From: Azotobacter chroococcum | GTDB lineage: Bacteria > Pseudomonadota > Gammaproteobacteria > Pseudomonadales > Pseudomonadaceae | Assembly: GCF_004339665.1 (NCBI RefSeq) | Contig: NZ_SMMU01000011.1 | Location: forward strand, 62,001-126,000 | Length of the DNA: 64,000 nt | Direction: 5' to 3' | Shown: positions 20,450-30,331 of the stretch, piece after piece | Numbering within the stretch: position 1 is the stretch's first letter | Layout: every line of letters begins with the position of its first letter | The notes under the pieces: model-generated | Seen by the model: only the letters and a program-made list of their open reading frames with translations | The model's database searches: none | Told to the model about the DNA's origin: nothing | Position numbers and translations under genes: made by a program

Positions 20450-21583
20450 CTAGCCAGCTGCCAGCTGGCGCAGGACCGCGAGGGTTTCGTCGAGCACCCG
20501 GGTCGGCGTGTAGAAGTGCGGCGACAGGCGGATTCCGCCGCCGCGCTGGGCGCAGACGATCTGCTCGTGCTTGAGGCGCTCGAACAGCTGCTGGTTGTCC
20601 CAGGCATCCAGCGAGAAGGTCAGGATGCCGGCGCGCCGCCCGGGATCGCTCGGGCTGTGCAGGTGCAGGCCGGGAATCTGCCGGAGGCCCTCCTCGAGCC
20701 AGGCCATCCGCTCGTGCAGCCCCTGGGCGACGTTGAGCATGCCCACCTGCTCGAGCAGCGACAGGCTGCTCTCCAGCGCCACGGCGCCGAGCATGTTCGG
20801 ACTGCCGCACTCGAAGCGCCGGGCGGTGCGTGCCGGCTCCCACTCCAGGCGGTCGTAGTCGCCGGCGTTCTCCAGCATGTGCCAGCCGTACTCGTGCAGC
20901 TTGAGCTGCTCGCGCAGGTCGCTGCGGCAGTAGAACACCCCGAGCCCCTCCGGGCCGAGCATCCACTTGTGCCCGTCGGCCATGGCGAAGGCGCAGTCGC
21001 AGGCGCGCACGTCGAAGGGCAGGGCGCCGAGCTGCTGGATGGCGTCGACGCAGAGCAGCACGCCGCGCTGCCGGCAGCCTTGGCCGAGGCGTTCGAGGTC
21101 CAGGCGCAGGCCGCTGGCGTACTGCACGGCGCTGATCGACAGCAGGCGCGTGCGGGGACTGCAGGCGGCCAAGAGGTCGGCCTCCGGATCGGCACCCTTG
21201 AGGCTGACCGCCACCACCTCGACGCCCAGCGGCCTGAGCGCTTCCCAGACGATGCGGTTGGAGGGGAATTCCTCGTCGCTGATGACGATCTGCTCGCCGG
21301 CCTGCCAGTCCAGGCCGAAGGCGACGAAGGACAGCGCCTCCGAGGTGTTCTTGACCAGCGCGATGTCTGCCGTGCTGGGCGCGTTGAGCAGGCGCATCAG
21401 GCGCTCGCGCAGGCGCCGTTCGATGCCCAGCCACTGGGGATAGTCGCGCGCGCCGATGTGCACGTTCTGCTCGGCGAAGGCGCTCACTGCCTTGCCGGCG
21501 CGCTTCGGCCAGGGGGCGACGGCCGCATGGTTGAGGTAGCGCAGCCCGGCCAGCTGCGGAAATTCGTCGTGGATGGCATGCAT
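20450..21583 (-). CDS. Class V aminotransferase-fold PLP enzyme
   Basis: This 377-residue protein resembles NifS/isopenicillin-N epimerase-like class V aminotransferases. The PLP lysine is Lys206 in DGHKW, with Asp180 in [10 protein letters not shown] holding the pyridine nitrogen. [10 protein letters not shown] at the N-terminus and [10 protein letters not shown] are typical. No conserved active-site cysteine of true cysteine desulfurases is evident. The substrate is unknown. It reads toward the RgsA-like RNA gene, which starts about 90 bases after its stop. Confidence 0.88.
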   Translation of the reverse strand: MHAIHDEFPQLAGLRYLNHAAVAPWPKRAGKAVSAFAEQNVHIGARDYPQWLGIERRLRERLMRLLNAPSTADIALVKNTSEALSFVAFGLDWQAGEQIVISDEEFPSNRIVWEALRPLGVEVVAVSLKGADPEADLLAACSPRTRLLSISAVQYASGLRLDLERLGQGCRQRGVLLCVDAIQQLGALPFDVRACDCAFAMADGHKWMLGPEGLGVFYCRSDLREQLKLHEYGWHMLENAGDYDRLEWEPARTARRFECGSPNMLGAVALESSLSLLEQVGMLNVAQGLHERMAWLEEGLRQIPGLHLHSPSDPGRRAGILTFSLDAWDNQQLFERLKHEQIVCAQRGGGIRLSPHFYTPTRVLDETLAVLRQLAAG

Positions 21584-21668
21584 GGGCTTGCTCCTTGCGG
21601 TCTTGCAATCGTGGTGTCAGGCATCATATTCGACTTCGAGTCACTGTCCGCCCGTCCGAGGAGGGGTC

Positions 21669-22235
21669 ATGAGCGATCCAGGCAAGGCCGACGACCTGTT
21701 GGCGCAGATTCCCGAAGGCGGCCGCCGGGGGCCGCCCCCCGTGCACCTGTGGAACCCGCCGTTCTGCGGCGACATCGACATGCGCATCGCCCGCGACGGC
21801 AACTGGTTCTACATGGGCACCCCGATCGGGCGCAAGGCTCTGGTGCGGCTGTTCTCCGGCATCCTGCGCCGTGACGGCGACGACTACTTCCTGGTGACCC
21901 CGGTGGAGAAGGTCGGCATCCGGGTCGACGACGCACCCTTCGTCGCGGTTTCCCTGCAGGTCGAGGGTAGCGGCGAGGCCCAGGTGCTGCGCTTCGCCAC
22001 TCAGGTCGGCGACGAGGTCGAGGCCGGCGCCGAGCATCCGCTGCGGGTCGCGCTCGACCCTGATACCCAGGAGCCGGCGCCCTACCTGCATGTGCGCGCC
22101 AACCTGGAGGCGCTGGTCCACCGCAACGTCTTCTACCAACTGGTCGAGCTGGCCGAGCCGCGGCGGATCGACGGCCGCGACTGGCTGGGCGTGTGGAGCC
22201 ACGGCACCTTCTTCCCCCTCGGTCCGCAGGACTGA
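21669..22235 (+). CDS. DUF1285 family protein
   Basis: This 188-residue cytoplasmic protein has the segments [19 protein letters not shown] and [21 protein letters not shown], the hallmark of DUF1285. An ATG with GAGGGG upstream is chosen, since the in-frame extension to 21573 runs into the aminotransferase promoter. The biochemical function is unknown. It is a conserved pseudomonad gene near tatD (PA2958 region). Confidence 0.88.
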   Translation: MSDPGKADDLLAQIPEGGRRGPPPVHLWNPPFCGDIDMRIARDGNWFYMGTPIGRKALVRLFSGILRRDGDDYFLVTPVEKVGIRVDDAPFVAVSLQVEGSGEAQVLRFATQVGDEVEAGAEHPLRVALDPDTQEPAPYLHVRANLEALVHRNVFYQLVELAEPRRIDGRDWLGVWSHGTFFPLGPQD

Positions 22236-22386
22236 GTCGCGCCGGGGCTGCGCCGCGGCCCTGCTTCCGGCGGCCCGCCCGCTCCGGTGTCTTCCGATCG
22301 CCCCTCGGTGTTCTTCATCCCATCGCCTTCAGCGCTCGTTCGAAGGCCTCGGAGTGCTTCTCCGAGCCGCCAGAAATATAAAAAAT

Positions 22387-22418
22387 CCTTTTAAAACAAA
22401 TAGGTGCACATAGTGCAC
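22387..22418. promoter_or_regulatory. MhpR-type operator upstream of mhpB
   Basis: GTGCAC-ATA-GTGCAC (22404-22418) is preceded by CTTTTAAAACAAATAG. The same arrangement recurs before mhpD. Its centre lies 49 bp upstream of the predicted -10, about -61 from the start. E. coli MhpR binds a similar GTGCAC-N3-GTGCAC palindrome near -58. Confidence 0.8.
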
Positions 22419-22435
22419 GACAGGGCAGATAGCCT

Positions 22436-22465
22436 TTGGGGCTGTCGCTTGCCCGCTCCTAGAAT
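22436..22465 (+). promoter_or_regulatory. Predicted promoter of the mhpB unit
   Basis: A weak TTGGGG (22436-22441), an 18-base spacer and TAGAAT (22460-22465), as expected for an activator-dependent promoter. The 388 bases between the DUF1285 gene and mhpB contain this promoter and the operator. No other gene is seen there. Confidence 0.6.
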
Positions 22466-22623
22466 GGCCAGGCCCGAAACGAACAAAAAACAGCCAAGAG
22501 GCGAACCCCACCTGGCAACCCGCTGAATGACGGCGCCCGAACGGGGCGATACCGGCGATTCGCTGCGGATTCCGGCCATGCGGCCGGCAGGAGGCTGTTC
22601 GCCCCAAGGCTCCAGGAGGCTTG

Positions 22624-23562
22624 ATGACCATCAAACTGAAATGCCTGTCGCATACGCCCTTGCGCGGCCTGAACGATCCGGGGGCCGACGTCGTCGCCGA
22701 AGTCGACGCGGCTCTCGCCAAGGCACGCGCCGAGGTCGAGGCCTTCGACCCCGAGCTGATCGTGATCTTCGCACCCGACCATTACAACGGCCTGTTCTAC
22801 GACCTGATGCCGCCGTTCGTGATTGCCACCGCCGCCGAATCGGTCGCCGACTACCAGACCCTGCCGGGTCCGCTGTCGATTCCCCGGGAGCTGGCGCTCG
22901 ACATGGCGCGCTTCATCCTCGACAGCGACGTCGACATCGCCCTGTCGCATCGCCTGCAGGTGGATCACGGCTGCACCCAGACCCTCGAGGAGCTGACCGG
23001 CAGCCTGACCCGCTACCCGGTGATCCCGATCATCATCAACTCGGTGGCACCGCCCTTCGCGCCCTATCGGCGCATCCGCAAGCTGGGCGAGGCGGTCGGC
23101 CGCTTCGCCGCCACGCTGAACAAGCGCGTGCTGATCCTCGGCACCGGCGGCCTGTCCCACGAACCGCCGGTGCCGCTGCTGTCGGGCGCTCCCGAGGAAA
23201 TCGCCGAGTTCCTGATCGCCGGGCGCAACCCGACCCCGGAGGCGCGCGCCGCCCGCCAGGCGCGCACCATCGCCGCCGGCCAGATCTACGGCAGCGCGGA
23301 CTGCCCGCTGACGCCGCTGAACACCGACTGGGACCTAGCCTTCATCGACCTGCTGGTGCAGGGCCGCCTCGACGAGGTCGACGACTTCAGGGTCGAGGAG
23401 ATTTCCAGGGCCGCCGGCCGTTCGACCCACGAGATCCGTACCTGGGTCGCCGCCTTCGCCGCGCTGGCGGCCACCGGCGCCTACCGCGCCCGACAGGACT
23501 ACTACCGGCCGATCAACGAATGGATCGCCGGCTATGGCGTGGTGAGCGCCGAGCAACGCTGA
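22624..23562 (+). CDS. mhpB: 3-carboxyethylcatechol 2,3-dioxygenase (MhpB-type)
   Basis: This 312-residue extradiol ring-cleaving enzyme is of the LigB/type III superfamily and uses Fe(II) in the cytoplasm. FAPDHYNGLFYD, LQVDHGCTQ and GTGGLSHEPPVP, with their metal and catalytic histidines, match MhpB closely, as do FINE-type end motifs THEIRTWVAAFA and YYRPINEWIAGYG. It cleaves 2,3-dihydroxyphenylpropionate in the classical pathway. It is the first gene of the operator-controlled unit and is followed by the monooxygenase. Confidence 0.93.
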   Translation: MTIKLKCLSHTPLRGLNDPGADVVAEVDAALAKARAEVEAFDPELIVIFAPDHYNGLFYDLMPPFVIATAAESVADYQTLPGPLSIPRELALDMARFILDSDVDIALSHRLQVDHGCTQTLEELTGSLTRYPVIPIIINSVAPPFAPYRRIRKLGEAVGRFAATLNKRVLILGTGGLSHEPPVPLLSGAPEEIAEFLIAGRNPTPEARAARQARTIAAGQIYGSADCPLTPLNTDWDLAFIDLLVQGRLDEVDDFRVEEISRAAGRSTHEIRTWVAAFAALAATGAYRARQDYYRPINEWIAGYGVVSAEQR

Positions 23563-23619
23563 GCCCTTTTCCGGGCAGCAGCCCTCCACAACAACAATGC
23601 GTCACCCGCGGAGAGAACA

Positions 23620-24813
23620 ATGAGCCATATCGATACCTCCATTCCCAGCGAAGCCGAAATCGTCGCGCGCGCCGAGGCCATGATCCCCTGGCTGCGCGAG
23701 AAGGCCGACGCCACCGAGAAGGCGCGCATGGTGTCGCGCGAGACCATCCAGGCCTTCCAGGAAGCCGGCTTCTTCAAGATCCTGCAGCCCAGGCGCTGGG
23801 GCGGCTACGAAATGAACCCCAACGTGCTGAACAGGGTGCTGATGGAGCTGGCCCGCGGCTGTCCGTCCAGCGCCTGGAACGTGATGGTGCTGGGCGTGCA
23901 CCCCTTCGAGGTCGGCCTGCTCGACCCGCGCTGCGGCGACGAGCTGTGGGGCGAGGACAACAGTCGCCTGGTGTCTTCTTCCTATGCGCCGTTCGGCACC
24001 GTCAGCGCGGTCGACGGCGGCTACCTGCTCAACGGTGAATGGCTGACCTCCAGCGGTTGCGACCATGCCGCCGGTGGCGCCTTCCTCGGCGGCCGCGTCG
24101 CCGAGAACGGCGAAACGGTGTTCCGCTCCTTCTGGGTCCAGTCTAGTGACTTCGAGATCGTCGACGACTGGCATGTGGTCGGCCTGGCCGGCACCGGCAG
24201 CAAGAAGCTGATCGTCAGGGAGGTCTTCGTGCCGGCCTACCGCAGCCACGTGATCGGCGCCTACGACCAGGACTCCCATGGACAGGTGAACGACCTGTAC
24301 AAGATGCCGTTCTTCTACGTGTTCTACGCCGCCGTGTCCTCGGTGATCATCGGCATGGCGCGCGGCATGGTCGATCTCTACATCGAGCACATGGTGCCGC
24401 GGCAGAACCTCAACCAGGCCGTCGGCGCCGCGGTCAACGACCCCTTCATCAGGGGCAGGCTGGGCGAGGCGTCGGCGAAGATTCTCGCCTGTGCCAGCCG
24501 GGTGCTGCACAACACCGAGGAAGCCTGGGGTTACGCTTCGCAGGGCAGGCTGGTGCCGCTGGACGTGCGCGTGCGCCACTTCGCCACCAACCAGTTCACC
24601 GGCGGCGAGTGCTTCGAGGCGGCGCACATGATCTTCAAGAAGACCTCGACCCGCGGCGTCTGGCTGAACAACCCGATGCAGCGCCAGCTGCGCGACATCC
24701 TGGTCGGCGCCAACCACATCACCCAGAACCAGGACAACATCGGCGACTTGCTGGGCGGCCAGTTGCTCGGCAATCCGCTGCCGGCCGTCAATCCCTTCGG
24801 CGTCAAGGCCTGA
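23620..24813 (+). CDS. Two-component flavin monooxygenase, oxygenase subunit
   Basis: This 397-residue protein is of the group D (acyl-CoA dehydrogenase-fold) reduced-flavin monooxygenases, like HsaA and the Acinetobacter hydroxyphenylacetate hydroxylase. FFKILQPRRWGGYE, SSAWNVMVLG, GEWLTSSGCDHA and DWHVVGLAGTGS are typical of this fold. It probably ortho-hydroxylates a phenolic acid to the catechol cleaved by the neighbouring dioxygenase. The usual single-component MhpA is absent. The substrate (3-hydroxyphenylpropionate, or a hydroxycinnamate or other aryl acid) is inferred from neighbours. Confidence 0.88.
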   Translation: MSHIDTSIPSEAEIVARAEAMIPWLREKADATEKARMVSRETIQAFQEAGFFKILQPRRWGGYEMNPNVLNRVLMELARGCPSSAWNVMVLGVHPFEVGLLDPRCGDELWGEDNSRLVSSSYAPFGTVSAVDGGYLLNGEWLTSSGCDHAAGGAFLGGRVAENGETVFRSFWVQSSDFEIVDDWHVVGLAGTGSKKLIVREVFVPAYRSHVIGAYDQDSHGQVNDLYKMPFFYVFYAAVSSVIIGMARGMVDLYIEHMVPRQNLNQAVGAAVNDPFIRGRLGEASAKILACASRVLHNTEEAWGYASQGRLVPLDVRVRHFATNQFTGGECFEAAHMIFKKTSTRGVWLNNPMQRQLRDILVGANHITQNQDNIGDLLGGQLLGNPLPAVNPFGVKA

Positions 24814-24886
24814 GTCGAACCGCCGGCGAGGCCTGGCGCATCCGCCGGGCCTTTCCCCATCAGCCCGCTGTGCGAGAGCGAATGTC

Positions 24887-25438
24887 ATGAACAAAGAGAT
24901 CAACCAACTGCTCGACTGGACTCCGAACACCGAACTAGCCGGACTGCCGCTGGTCAGCGCCGATGACCACCGCTACGGCATGCGCAACCTGGCCGCTGCC
25001 GTCACCCTCATCACCACCCGCGACGGCGACGTCTGCCTCGGCCTCACCGCCACCGCGGTCTGCTCGGTGACCGTCGATCCGCCGCGCCTGGTGGTGTTCG
25101 TCAACAAGAAGGTCGCCGCCTGCGAGGCGATCCTCAACAGCGGCGCGCTGTGTATCAACGTGCTGTCCGGCGATCAGGAGCACGAGGCCAAGGTGTTCGC
25201 CGGCATGGTCGAGGGCGTGCATGGCGAGGCGCGCTTCGAGCATGGCCAGTGGCACGAGCTGATCACCGGCATGCCGGCCCTGGAGGGCGCGCTGGCCAAC
25301 TTCGACTGCCGGGTGGTCAAGGTCTTCGACGAGAGCACCCACCACGCCTTCCTCTGCGAGGTGCTGGCCACCCGCGGCCAGCAGGGCGGCGAGCCGCTCC
25401 TGTACCTGAACGGCGCTTTCCGCCGTCTCGCCCCCTGA
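24887..25438 (+). CDS. Flavin reductase partner of the monooxygenase
   Basis: This 183-residue protein belongs to the HpaC/HsaB-like flavin reductase domain family. [37 protein letters not shown] and the final [11 protein letters not shown] are diagnostic. It supplies reduced FMN or FAD from NAD(P)H to the oxygenase encoded just upstream. Pairing is inferred from adjacency and family. Confidence 0.92.
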   Translation: MNKEINQLLDWTPNTELAGLPLVSADDHRYGMRNLAAAVTLITTRDGDVCLGLTATAVCSVTVDPPRLVVFVNKKVAACEAILNSGALCINVLSGDQEHEAKVFAGMVEGVHGEARFEHGQWHELITGMPALEGALANFDCRVVKVFDESTHHAFLCEVLATRGQQGGEPLLYLNGAFRRLAP

Positions 25439-25460
25439 ACCGAACCGAGGTAAACGCGAC

Positions 25461-26330
25461 ATGACGGCAACTACCCAGGCCCTGACCGAAGCCTCCACCA
25501 GCCAGTTCGTCCGCATTAGGGAAGGCGATCTCGACCTGCAACTGCACTACAACGACTGTGGCGCGGGCGCCGAGACCGTGGTGATGCTGCACGGCTCCGG
25601 CCCCGGCGCCAGCGGCTGGGCCAACTTCAACCGCAACCTCGAGCCGCTGGTCGCCGCCGGCTACCGGGTGATCCTCATGGACTGCCCGGGCTGGAGCAAG
25701 AGCGATCCCATCGTCTGCAGCGGCTCGCGCTCGGACCTCAACGCCCGCGCGCTGAAGGGCCTGCTCGACGCCATCGGCATCGACCGCGCGCACCTTATCG
25801 GCAACTCCATGGGTGGGCACAGCGCGGTGGCCTTCGCCCTGGCCAACCCCGAGCGGGTCGGCAAGCTGGTACTGATGGGCGGTGGCACCGGCGGCGCCAG
25901 CCCCTTCGCGCCGATGCCGACCGAGGGCATCAAGCTGCTGCAGGGGCTGTACCGCGAGCCGACCATCGACAACCTGAAGAAGATGATGAGCGTCTTCGTC
26001 TACGACACCAGCGAGCTGACCGAGGAGCTGTTCCAGACCCGCCTCGACAACATGCTGAGCCGCCGCGACCACCTGGAGAACTTCGTCGCGAGCCTGGCGG
26101 CCAACCCCAGGCAGTTCCCCGACTTCGCTCCGCGCCTTGCCGAGATCACCGCGCAGACCCTGATCGTCTGGGGCAGCAACGACCGCTTCGTGCCGATGGA
26201 CACCGGCCTGCGCCTGCTCGCCGGCCTGCCCAACGCCGAACTGCACGTGTTCAACCGCTGCGGCCACTGGGCACAGTGGGAGCACGCCGACAAGTTCAAC
26301 CGCATGGTGCTGGACTTCCTGACCCACTGA
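25461..26330 (+). CDS. mhpC: 2-hydroxy-6-ketonona-2,4-dienedioate hydrolase (MhpC-type)
   Basis: This 289-residue alpha/beta hydrolase cleaves the meta-cleavage product into a dienoate and a short acid. The nucleophile is Ser116 in GNSMGGH, the acid lies in [11 protein letters not shown] and the histidine in [25 protein letters not shown] is the oxyanion-hole region shared by MCP hydrolases. It ends the first mhp transcription unit and is followed by a REP hairpin. Confidence 0.94.
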   Translation: MTATTQALTEASTSQFVRIREGDLDLQLHYNDCGAGAETVVMLHGSGPGASGWANFNRNLEPLVAAGYRVILMDCPGWSKSDPIVCSGSRSDLNARALKGLLDAIGIDRAHLIGNSMGGHSAVAFALANPERVGKLVLMGGGTGGASPFAPMPTEGIKLLQGLYREPTIDNLKKMMSVFVYDTSELTEELFQTRLDNMLSRRDHLENFVASLAANPRQFPDFAPRLAEITAQTLIVWGSNDRFVPMDTGLRLLAGLPNAELHVFNRCGHWAQWEHADKFNRMVLDFLTH

Positions 26331-26346
26331 GCGGGTGGCTCGACCC

Positions 26347-26378
26347 TCCGTAGGAGCCAGCAAGCTGGCTCCTACGGA
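26347..26378. repeat. REP-type palindromic element
   Basis: A 14-bp perfect stem TCCGTAGGAGCCAG with loop CAAG and its complement. The core GTAGGAGCCAGCTTGCTGG (minus strand) is of the Pseudomonas REP type (GTAGGAGC..GCTTGC). It lies between the converging ends of mhpC and the regulator, where it may also act as a terminator. Confidence 0.85.
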
Positions 26379-26397
26379 CTGTCCGTACCGGCCGGGC

Positions 26398-27219
26398 TCA
26401 GTTGCCGGCCAGCACCGGTCCGGCCTGCTCGCGTTCGCGGATGCCCTGTTCGACGGTGGCCGCGAAGCGCTGCAGGGCCGGCAGGTAGCGCTTCGCCGCC
26501 TGCTCGATGGTCATCGCCTTGGCCACGTAGACCAGGTTGATGCAGCCGTAGACCCGCTGTTCCCCACAGATCGGCACGGCGATGGCGGCAATCCTCTCCT
26601 CGCTGTTCCAGCTGCCGTAGTTCTCGCCGTAGCCGCGATGGCGCGTGCGCCGCAGCAGGTTGTCCAGGCCGGACCGGTCGCGTGCCAGGCGCCCCTGCTC
26701 GTCGTCGCGGCTGGCCAGGAGTTCGACGATGCGCTCGCGTTCGGCGTCCGGACAGAAGGCCAGATAGGCGAGGCCGGTGGCGGTGAGCAGCATCGGCAGG
26801 CGGCGGCCGACCATCGAGCGATGGAACGACAGCCGGCTGAAGCGGTGGGTGGTTTCGCGCACCACCATGGCGTCCACGTCCAGGGTGCACAGGTCGGTCG
26901 GCCAGACCACCTCCTGCAGCAGCTCGGCCAGGAGCGGTGCGGCCAGCGCGGAAATCCACTGCTCGTCGCGAAAGCCCTCGCTCAGTTCGCGCACCTTCAT
27001 GCCCAGGCGGAAGCTGTCGTCCGATTCGCTGCGCCGCACGTAGCCCTCGTCCTGCAGGGTCTCCAGCAGGCGCCGCACCGTGGTGCGGTGCAGCCCGGTC
27101 AGCTCGGCCAGCTTCGCCGGACTGGCGCCGCCGTCCACCCGGTTGAGGGCGTTGAGGATCTGCAGGCCGCGGGTCAGGCCGCGCACGGTCTTGTATTCGG
27201 TATCGCGCTCGCTGCTCAT
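26398..27219 (-). CDS. mhpR: IclR-family regulator of the mhp cluster (MhpR-like)
   Basis: This 273-residue protein has an N-terminal winged helix ([36 protein letters not shown]) and a C-terminal IclR effector domain (about residues 90-260) with the MHP-regulator-type segment [21 protein letters not shown]. It lies divergently from mhpD. The start [15 protein letters not shown] is chosen. A TTG nine codons upstream is possible. It probably activates both mhp units through the GTGCAC-N3-GTGCAC sites. Confidence 0.9.
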   Translation of the reverse strand: MSSERDTEYKTVRGLTRGLQILNALNRVDGGASPAKLAELTGLHRTTVRRLLETLQDEGYVRRSESDDSFRLGMKVRELSEGFRDEQWISALAAPLLAELLQEVVWPTDLCTLDVDAMVVRETTHRFSRLSFHRSMVGRRLPMLLTATGLAYLAFCPDAERERIVELLASRDDEQGRLARDRSGLDNLLRRTRHRGYGENYGSWNSEERIAAIAVPICGEQRVYGCINLVYVAKAMTIEQAAKRYLPALQRFAATVEQGIREREQAGPVLAGN

Positions 27220-27233
27220 GTCTGCTGAAAACT

Positions 27234-27265
27234 CTTTTAAAAACAATCGAGTGCACTTAGTGCAC
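27234..27265. promoter_or_regulatory. MhpR-type operator between mhpR and mhpD
   Basis: GTGCAC-TTA-GTGCAC (27251-27265) is preceded by CTTTTAAAAACAATCGA, a near copy of the site before mhpB. The centre is again exactly 49 bp upstream of the -10. Because it is in the divergent region it may also control mhpR. Confidence 0.8.
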
Positions 27266-27282
27266 AGTGGTCCTGTTTTTCA

Positions 27283-27312
27283 TTGTAGGGGTTTTGGCGG
27301 CGTTCCTATACT
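27283..27312 (+). promoter_or_regulatory. Predicted promoter of the mhpD unit
   Basis: TTGTAG (27283-27288), an 18-base spacer and TATACT (27307-27312), located downstream of the operator. Confidence 0.6.
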
Positions 27313-27433
27313 CGCCCCCGATGGCGGAAAGCCCCCTGCGGGAAACAACAATGAGCCCAAGCGTATACCCGCCAGCCTACGAAACGGCGTCGCCGGCTTC
27401 GGCTCGATCAGCCCGCACCCTGCGAGGTACTCC

Positions 27434-28228
27434 ATGAGCGTGACCCAACAGACCCTGGAACAACTGGCCGCCGCCCTGCGCGGGGCCGAGGCGAGCGGGG
27501 TGGCCGTCGAGCCGCTGCGCGGACTGATCGGCGAGGACAACGGCACGGCCGCCTACGCCATCCAGCGCCTCAACGTCGCCCAGGCCGTGGCCGCCGGCCG
27601 CCGCGTGGTCGGCCATAAGATCGGCCTGACCAATCCAAAGGTGCAGAAGCAGCTCGGCGTCGGCCAGCCGGACTTCGGCACCCTGTTCGCCGACATGGGC
27701 TACGGCGACAACGAGGTGGTGCCGTTCGGCCGCGTGCTGCAGCCGAAGATCGAGGCGGAGATCGCCCTGATCCTGGAAAAGGACCTGCCGCGCGCCGACA
27801 CCACCTTCGCCGAACTGGTCGAGGCCACCGGCTGGGTGCTGCCGGCGCTGGAAATCGTCGGTAGCCGCGTGCAGGACTGGAACATCCGCTTCGTCGACAC
27901 CGTGGCCGACAACGCCTCCAGCGGCTGCTTCGTGCTCGGCGGGCCGGCGCGCCGGCTGGCCGACGTCGACCTGCGCCAGGCGGCGATGCGCATGACCCGC
28001 AACGGCGAGGAAGTCTCCAGCGGCAGCGGCGCCGAATGCCTCGGCCATCCGCTGAATGCCGCGGTGTGGCTGGCGCGCACCACGGCCCGCCTGGGCGAGC
28101 CGCTCAAGGCCGGCGACCTGATCCTCACCGGCGCCCTCGGGCCGATGGTCGGCGTGGCCGCCGGCGACCGTTTCGAGGCCGAGATCGACGGCATCGGTCA
28201 GGTCGGTGTCAGCTTCGACGCTGCATGA
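27434..28228 (+). CDS. mhpD: 2-keto-4-pentenoate hydratase (MhpD-type)
   Basis: This 264-residue hydratase of the FAH superfamily adds water to 2-hydroxypenta-2,4-dienoate. [17 protein letters not shown], the metal-binding EAEIALIL, and [13 protein letters not shown] are conserved. GAGGT before the ATG supports the start at 27434. It is first in the mhpD-mhpF-mhpE-transporter-porin run. Confidence 0.95.
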   Translation: MSVTQQTLEQLAAALRGAEASGVAVEPLRGLIGEDNGTAAYAIQRLNVAQAVAAGRRVVGHKIGLTNPKVQKQLGVGQPDFGTLFADMGYGDNEVVPFGRVLQPKIEAEIALILEKDLPRADTTFAELVEATGWVLPALEIVGSRVQDWNIRFVDTVADNASSGCFVLGGPARRLADVDLRQAAMRMTRNGEEVSSGSGAECLGHPLNAAVWLARTTARLGEPLKAGDLILTGALGPMVGVAAGDRFEAEIDGIGQVGVSFDAA

Positions 28229-28265
28229 GCCCGTCCCCGTCCCGACTGCAGCAGAGAAAACAATC

Positions 28266-29216
28266 ATGAAAAAACTCAAAGTCGCCATCGTCGGCTCCGG
28301 CAACATCGGCACCGACCTGATGATCAAGATCCTCCGCCACGGCCAGCATCTGGAAATGGGCGCGATGGTCGGCATCGACCCGGCCTCCGACGGCCTGGCC
28401 CGCGCCGCGCGCCTCGGCGTGGCCACCACCCATGAGGGCGTCGAAGGCCTGACCCGCCTGCCGGTGTTCGCCGACATCGACTTCGTCTTCGATGCCACCT
28501 CGGCTGGCGCCCACGTGAAGAACGACGTGTTCCTCCGTGGCCTCAAGCCCGGTCTGCGCATGATCGACCTGACCCCGGCAGCCATCGGTCCCTACTGCGT
28601 GCCGGTGGTGAATCTGGAGCAGAACCTCCACGAGACCAACGTCAACATGGTCACCTGCGGCGGCCAGGCGACCATCCCGATGGTCGCCGCGGTGTCCCGC
28701 GTGGCCAGGGTTCACTACGCCGAGATCGTCGCCTCGATCAGCAGCAAGTCGGCCGGCCCGGGCACCCGCGCCAACATCGACGAGTTCACCGAGACCACCT
28801 CGAAGGCCATCGAGGTGATCGGCGGGGCGCAGAAGGGCAAGGCGATCATCGTGCTGAATCCGGCCGAGCCGCCCTTGATCATGCGCGACACCGTCTACGT
28901 GCTGTCGGATCTCGCCGACCAGGCGCAGGTGGAGGCCTCCATCGCGGAGATGGCCCAGGCGGTGCAGTCCTACGTGCCGGGCTACCGCCTCAAGCAGCGG
29001 GTGCAGTTCGACGTGATCCCCGACGCCGCGCCGCTGAACATCCCCGGCCTGGGGCACCTGTCCGGGCTGAAGACCTCGGTGTTCCTCGAGGTCGAGGGCG
29101 CCGCCCACTACCTGCCGGCCTACGCCGGCAACCTCGACATCATGACCTCCGCCGCGCTGGCCACCGCCGAGCGCATGGCGCAATCCATGTTGTCCCAGCC
29201 GATGCTGAACGCGTAA
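28266..29216 (+). CDS. mhpF: Acetaldehyde dehydrogenase (acetylating), MhpF-type
   Basis: This 316-residue enzyme oxidises acetaldehyde to acetyl-CoA using NAD and CoA and forms a channelling complex with the aldolase. The Rossmann motif is [11 protein letters not shown], and the catalytic cysteine lies in [10 protein letters not shown]. The ATG at 28266 gives the standard [15 protein letters not shown]. The ORF's 20-codon upstream extension overlaps mhpD and is rejected. Confidence 0.97.
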   Translation: MKKLKVAIVGSGNIGTDLMIKILRHGQHLEMGAMVGIDPASDGLARAARLGVATTHEGVEGLTRLPVFADIDFVFDATSAGAHVKNDVFLRGLKPGLRMIDLTPAAIGPYCVPVVNLEQNLHETNVNMVTCGGQATIPMVAAVSRVARVHYAEIVASISSKSAGPGTRANIDEFTETTSKAIEVIGGAQKGKAIIVLNPAEPPLIMRDTVYVLSDLADQAQVEASIAEMAQAVQSYVPGYRLKQRVQFDVIPDAAPLNIPGLGHLSGLKTSVFLEVEGAAHYLPAYAGNLDIMTSAALATAERMAQSMLSQPMLNA

Positions 29217-29227
29217 GGAGACCCGCC

Positions 29228-30247
29228 ATGACCTTCAATCCCGGCAAGAAGCTGTACATCTCCGACGTGACCCTGCGCGACGGCAGCCACGCGATCCGCC
29301 ACCAGTATTCGATCGCCAGCGTGCAGGCCATCGCCCGCGCGCTGGACCAGGCGAAAGTCGACTCCATCGAGGTCGCCCACGGCGACGGCCTGCAGGGCTC
29401 GAGCTTCAACTACGGCTTCGGCGCGCATACCGACCTCGAATGGATCGAGGCGGTGGCCGAGGTGGTGACCCACGCCCGGATCGCCACCCTGCTGCTGCCC
29501 GGCATCGGCACCGTCCATGACCTCGACAACGCCTATAAGGCGGGCGCGCGCATCGTCCGGGTGGCCACCCACTGCACCGAGGCCGACGTGTCGAAGCAGC
29601 ACATCGAGCACGCGCGAAAGCTTGGCATGGACACCGTGGGCTTCCTGATGATGAGCCACATGACCAGCCCGCAGAACCTCGCCGTCGAGGCGAAGAAGAT
29701 GGAAAGCTACGGCGCCACCTGCATCTACGTGGTCGACTCCGGCGGGGCGATGGGCATGCAGGACATCCGCGAGCGCTTCCGCGCGGTCAAGGATCTGCTC
29801 GACCCTTCGACCCAGACCGGCATCCACGCCCACCACAACCTGTCGCTCGGGGTGGCCAACTCCATCGTCGCGGTGGAGGAGGGCTGCGACCGCATCGACG
29901 CCAGCCTCGCCGGCATGGGTGCCGGCGCCGGCAACGCGCCCTTGGAAGTGTTCATCGCCGCGGCCGAGCGCCTCGGCTGGAACCACGGCACCGACCTCTA
30001 CACCCTGATGGACGCCGCCGACGAGATCGTCCGCCCGCTGCAGGACCGCCCGGTGCGGGTCGACCGCGAGACCCTGGCGCTGGGTTATGCCGGCGTCTAC
30101 TCGAGCTTCCTGCGCCATGCCGAGGTGGCGGCGCAGAAATACGGCCTGAGCACCGTGGACATCCTCGTCGAGCTGGGCCGGCGGCGGATGGTCGGCGGTC
30201 AGGAAGACATGATCGTCGACGTGGCGCTGGATCTGCTCAAGCGCTGA
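29228..30247 (+). CDS. mhpE: 4-hydroxy-2-oxovalerate aldolase, MhpE-type
   Basis: This 339-residue class II aldolase (DRE-TIM fold) splits 4-hydroxy-2-oxovalerate into pyruvate and acetaldehyde. [15 protein letters not shown] carries the metal-binding Asp and active-site Arg, [14 protein letters not shown] the two metal histidines, and the C-terminal domain binds the dehydrogenase. It lies 11 bases after mhpF, so the two subunits are co-produced. Confidence 0.97.
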   Translation: MTFNPGKKLYISDVTLRDGSHAIRHQYSIASVQAIARALDQAKVDSIEVAHGDGLQGSSFNYGFGAHTDLEWIEAVAEVVTHARIATLLLPGIGTVHDLDNAYKAGARIVRVATHCTEADVSKQHIEHARKLGMDTVGFLMMSHMTSPQNLAVEAKKMESYGATCIYVVDSGGAMGMQDIRERFRAVKDLLDPSTQTGIHAHHNLSLGVANSIVAVEEGCDRIDASLAGMGAGAGNAPLEVFIAAAERLGWNHGTDLYTLMDAADEIVRPLQDRPVRVDRETLALGYAGVYSSFLRHAEVAAQKYGLSTVDILVELGRRRMVGGQEDMIVDVALDLLKR

Positions 30248-30331
30248 CCCCGAAAAGCCGAGATTGCGCCGGCAGCCTCCGGGCCGCCGGCCGGTTGCGT
30301 ACGTCCCCCACAAACCATAGGTACAACAATA

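Noticed and set aside
26347-26378. Simple rho-independent terminator of mhpC
   Set aside because: There is no T run on either side, and the core matches the REP class, so it is listed as a repeat that may also limit read-through.
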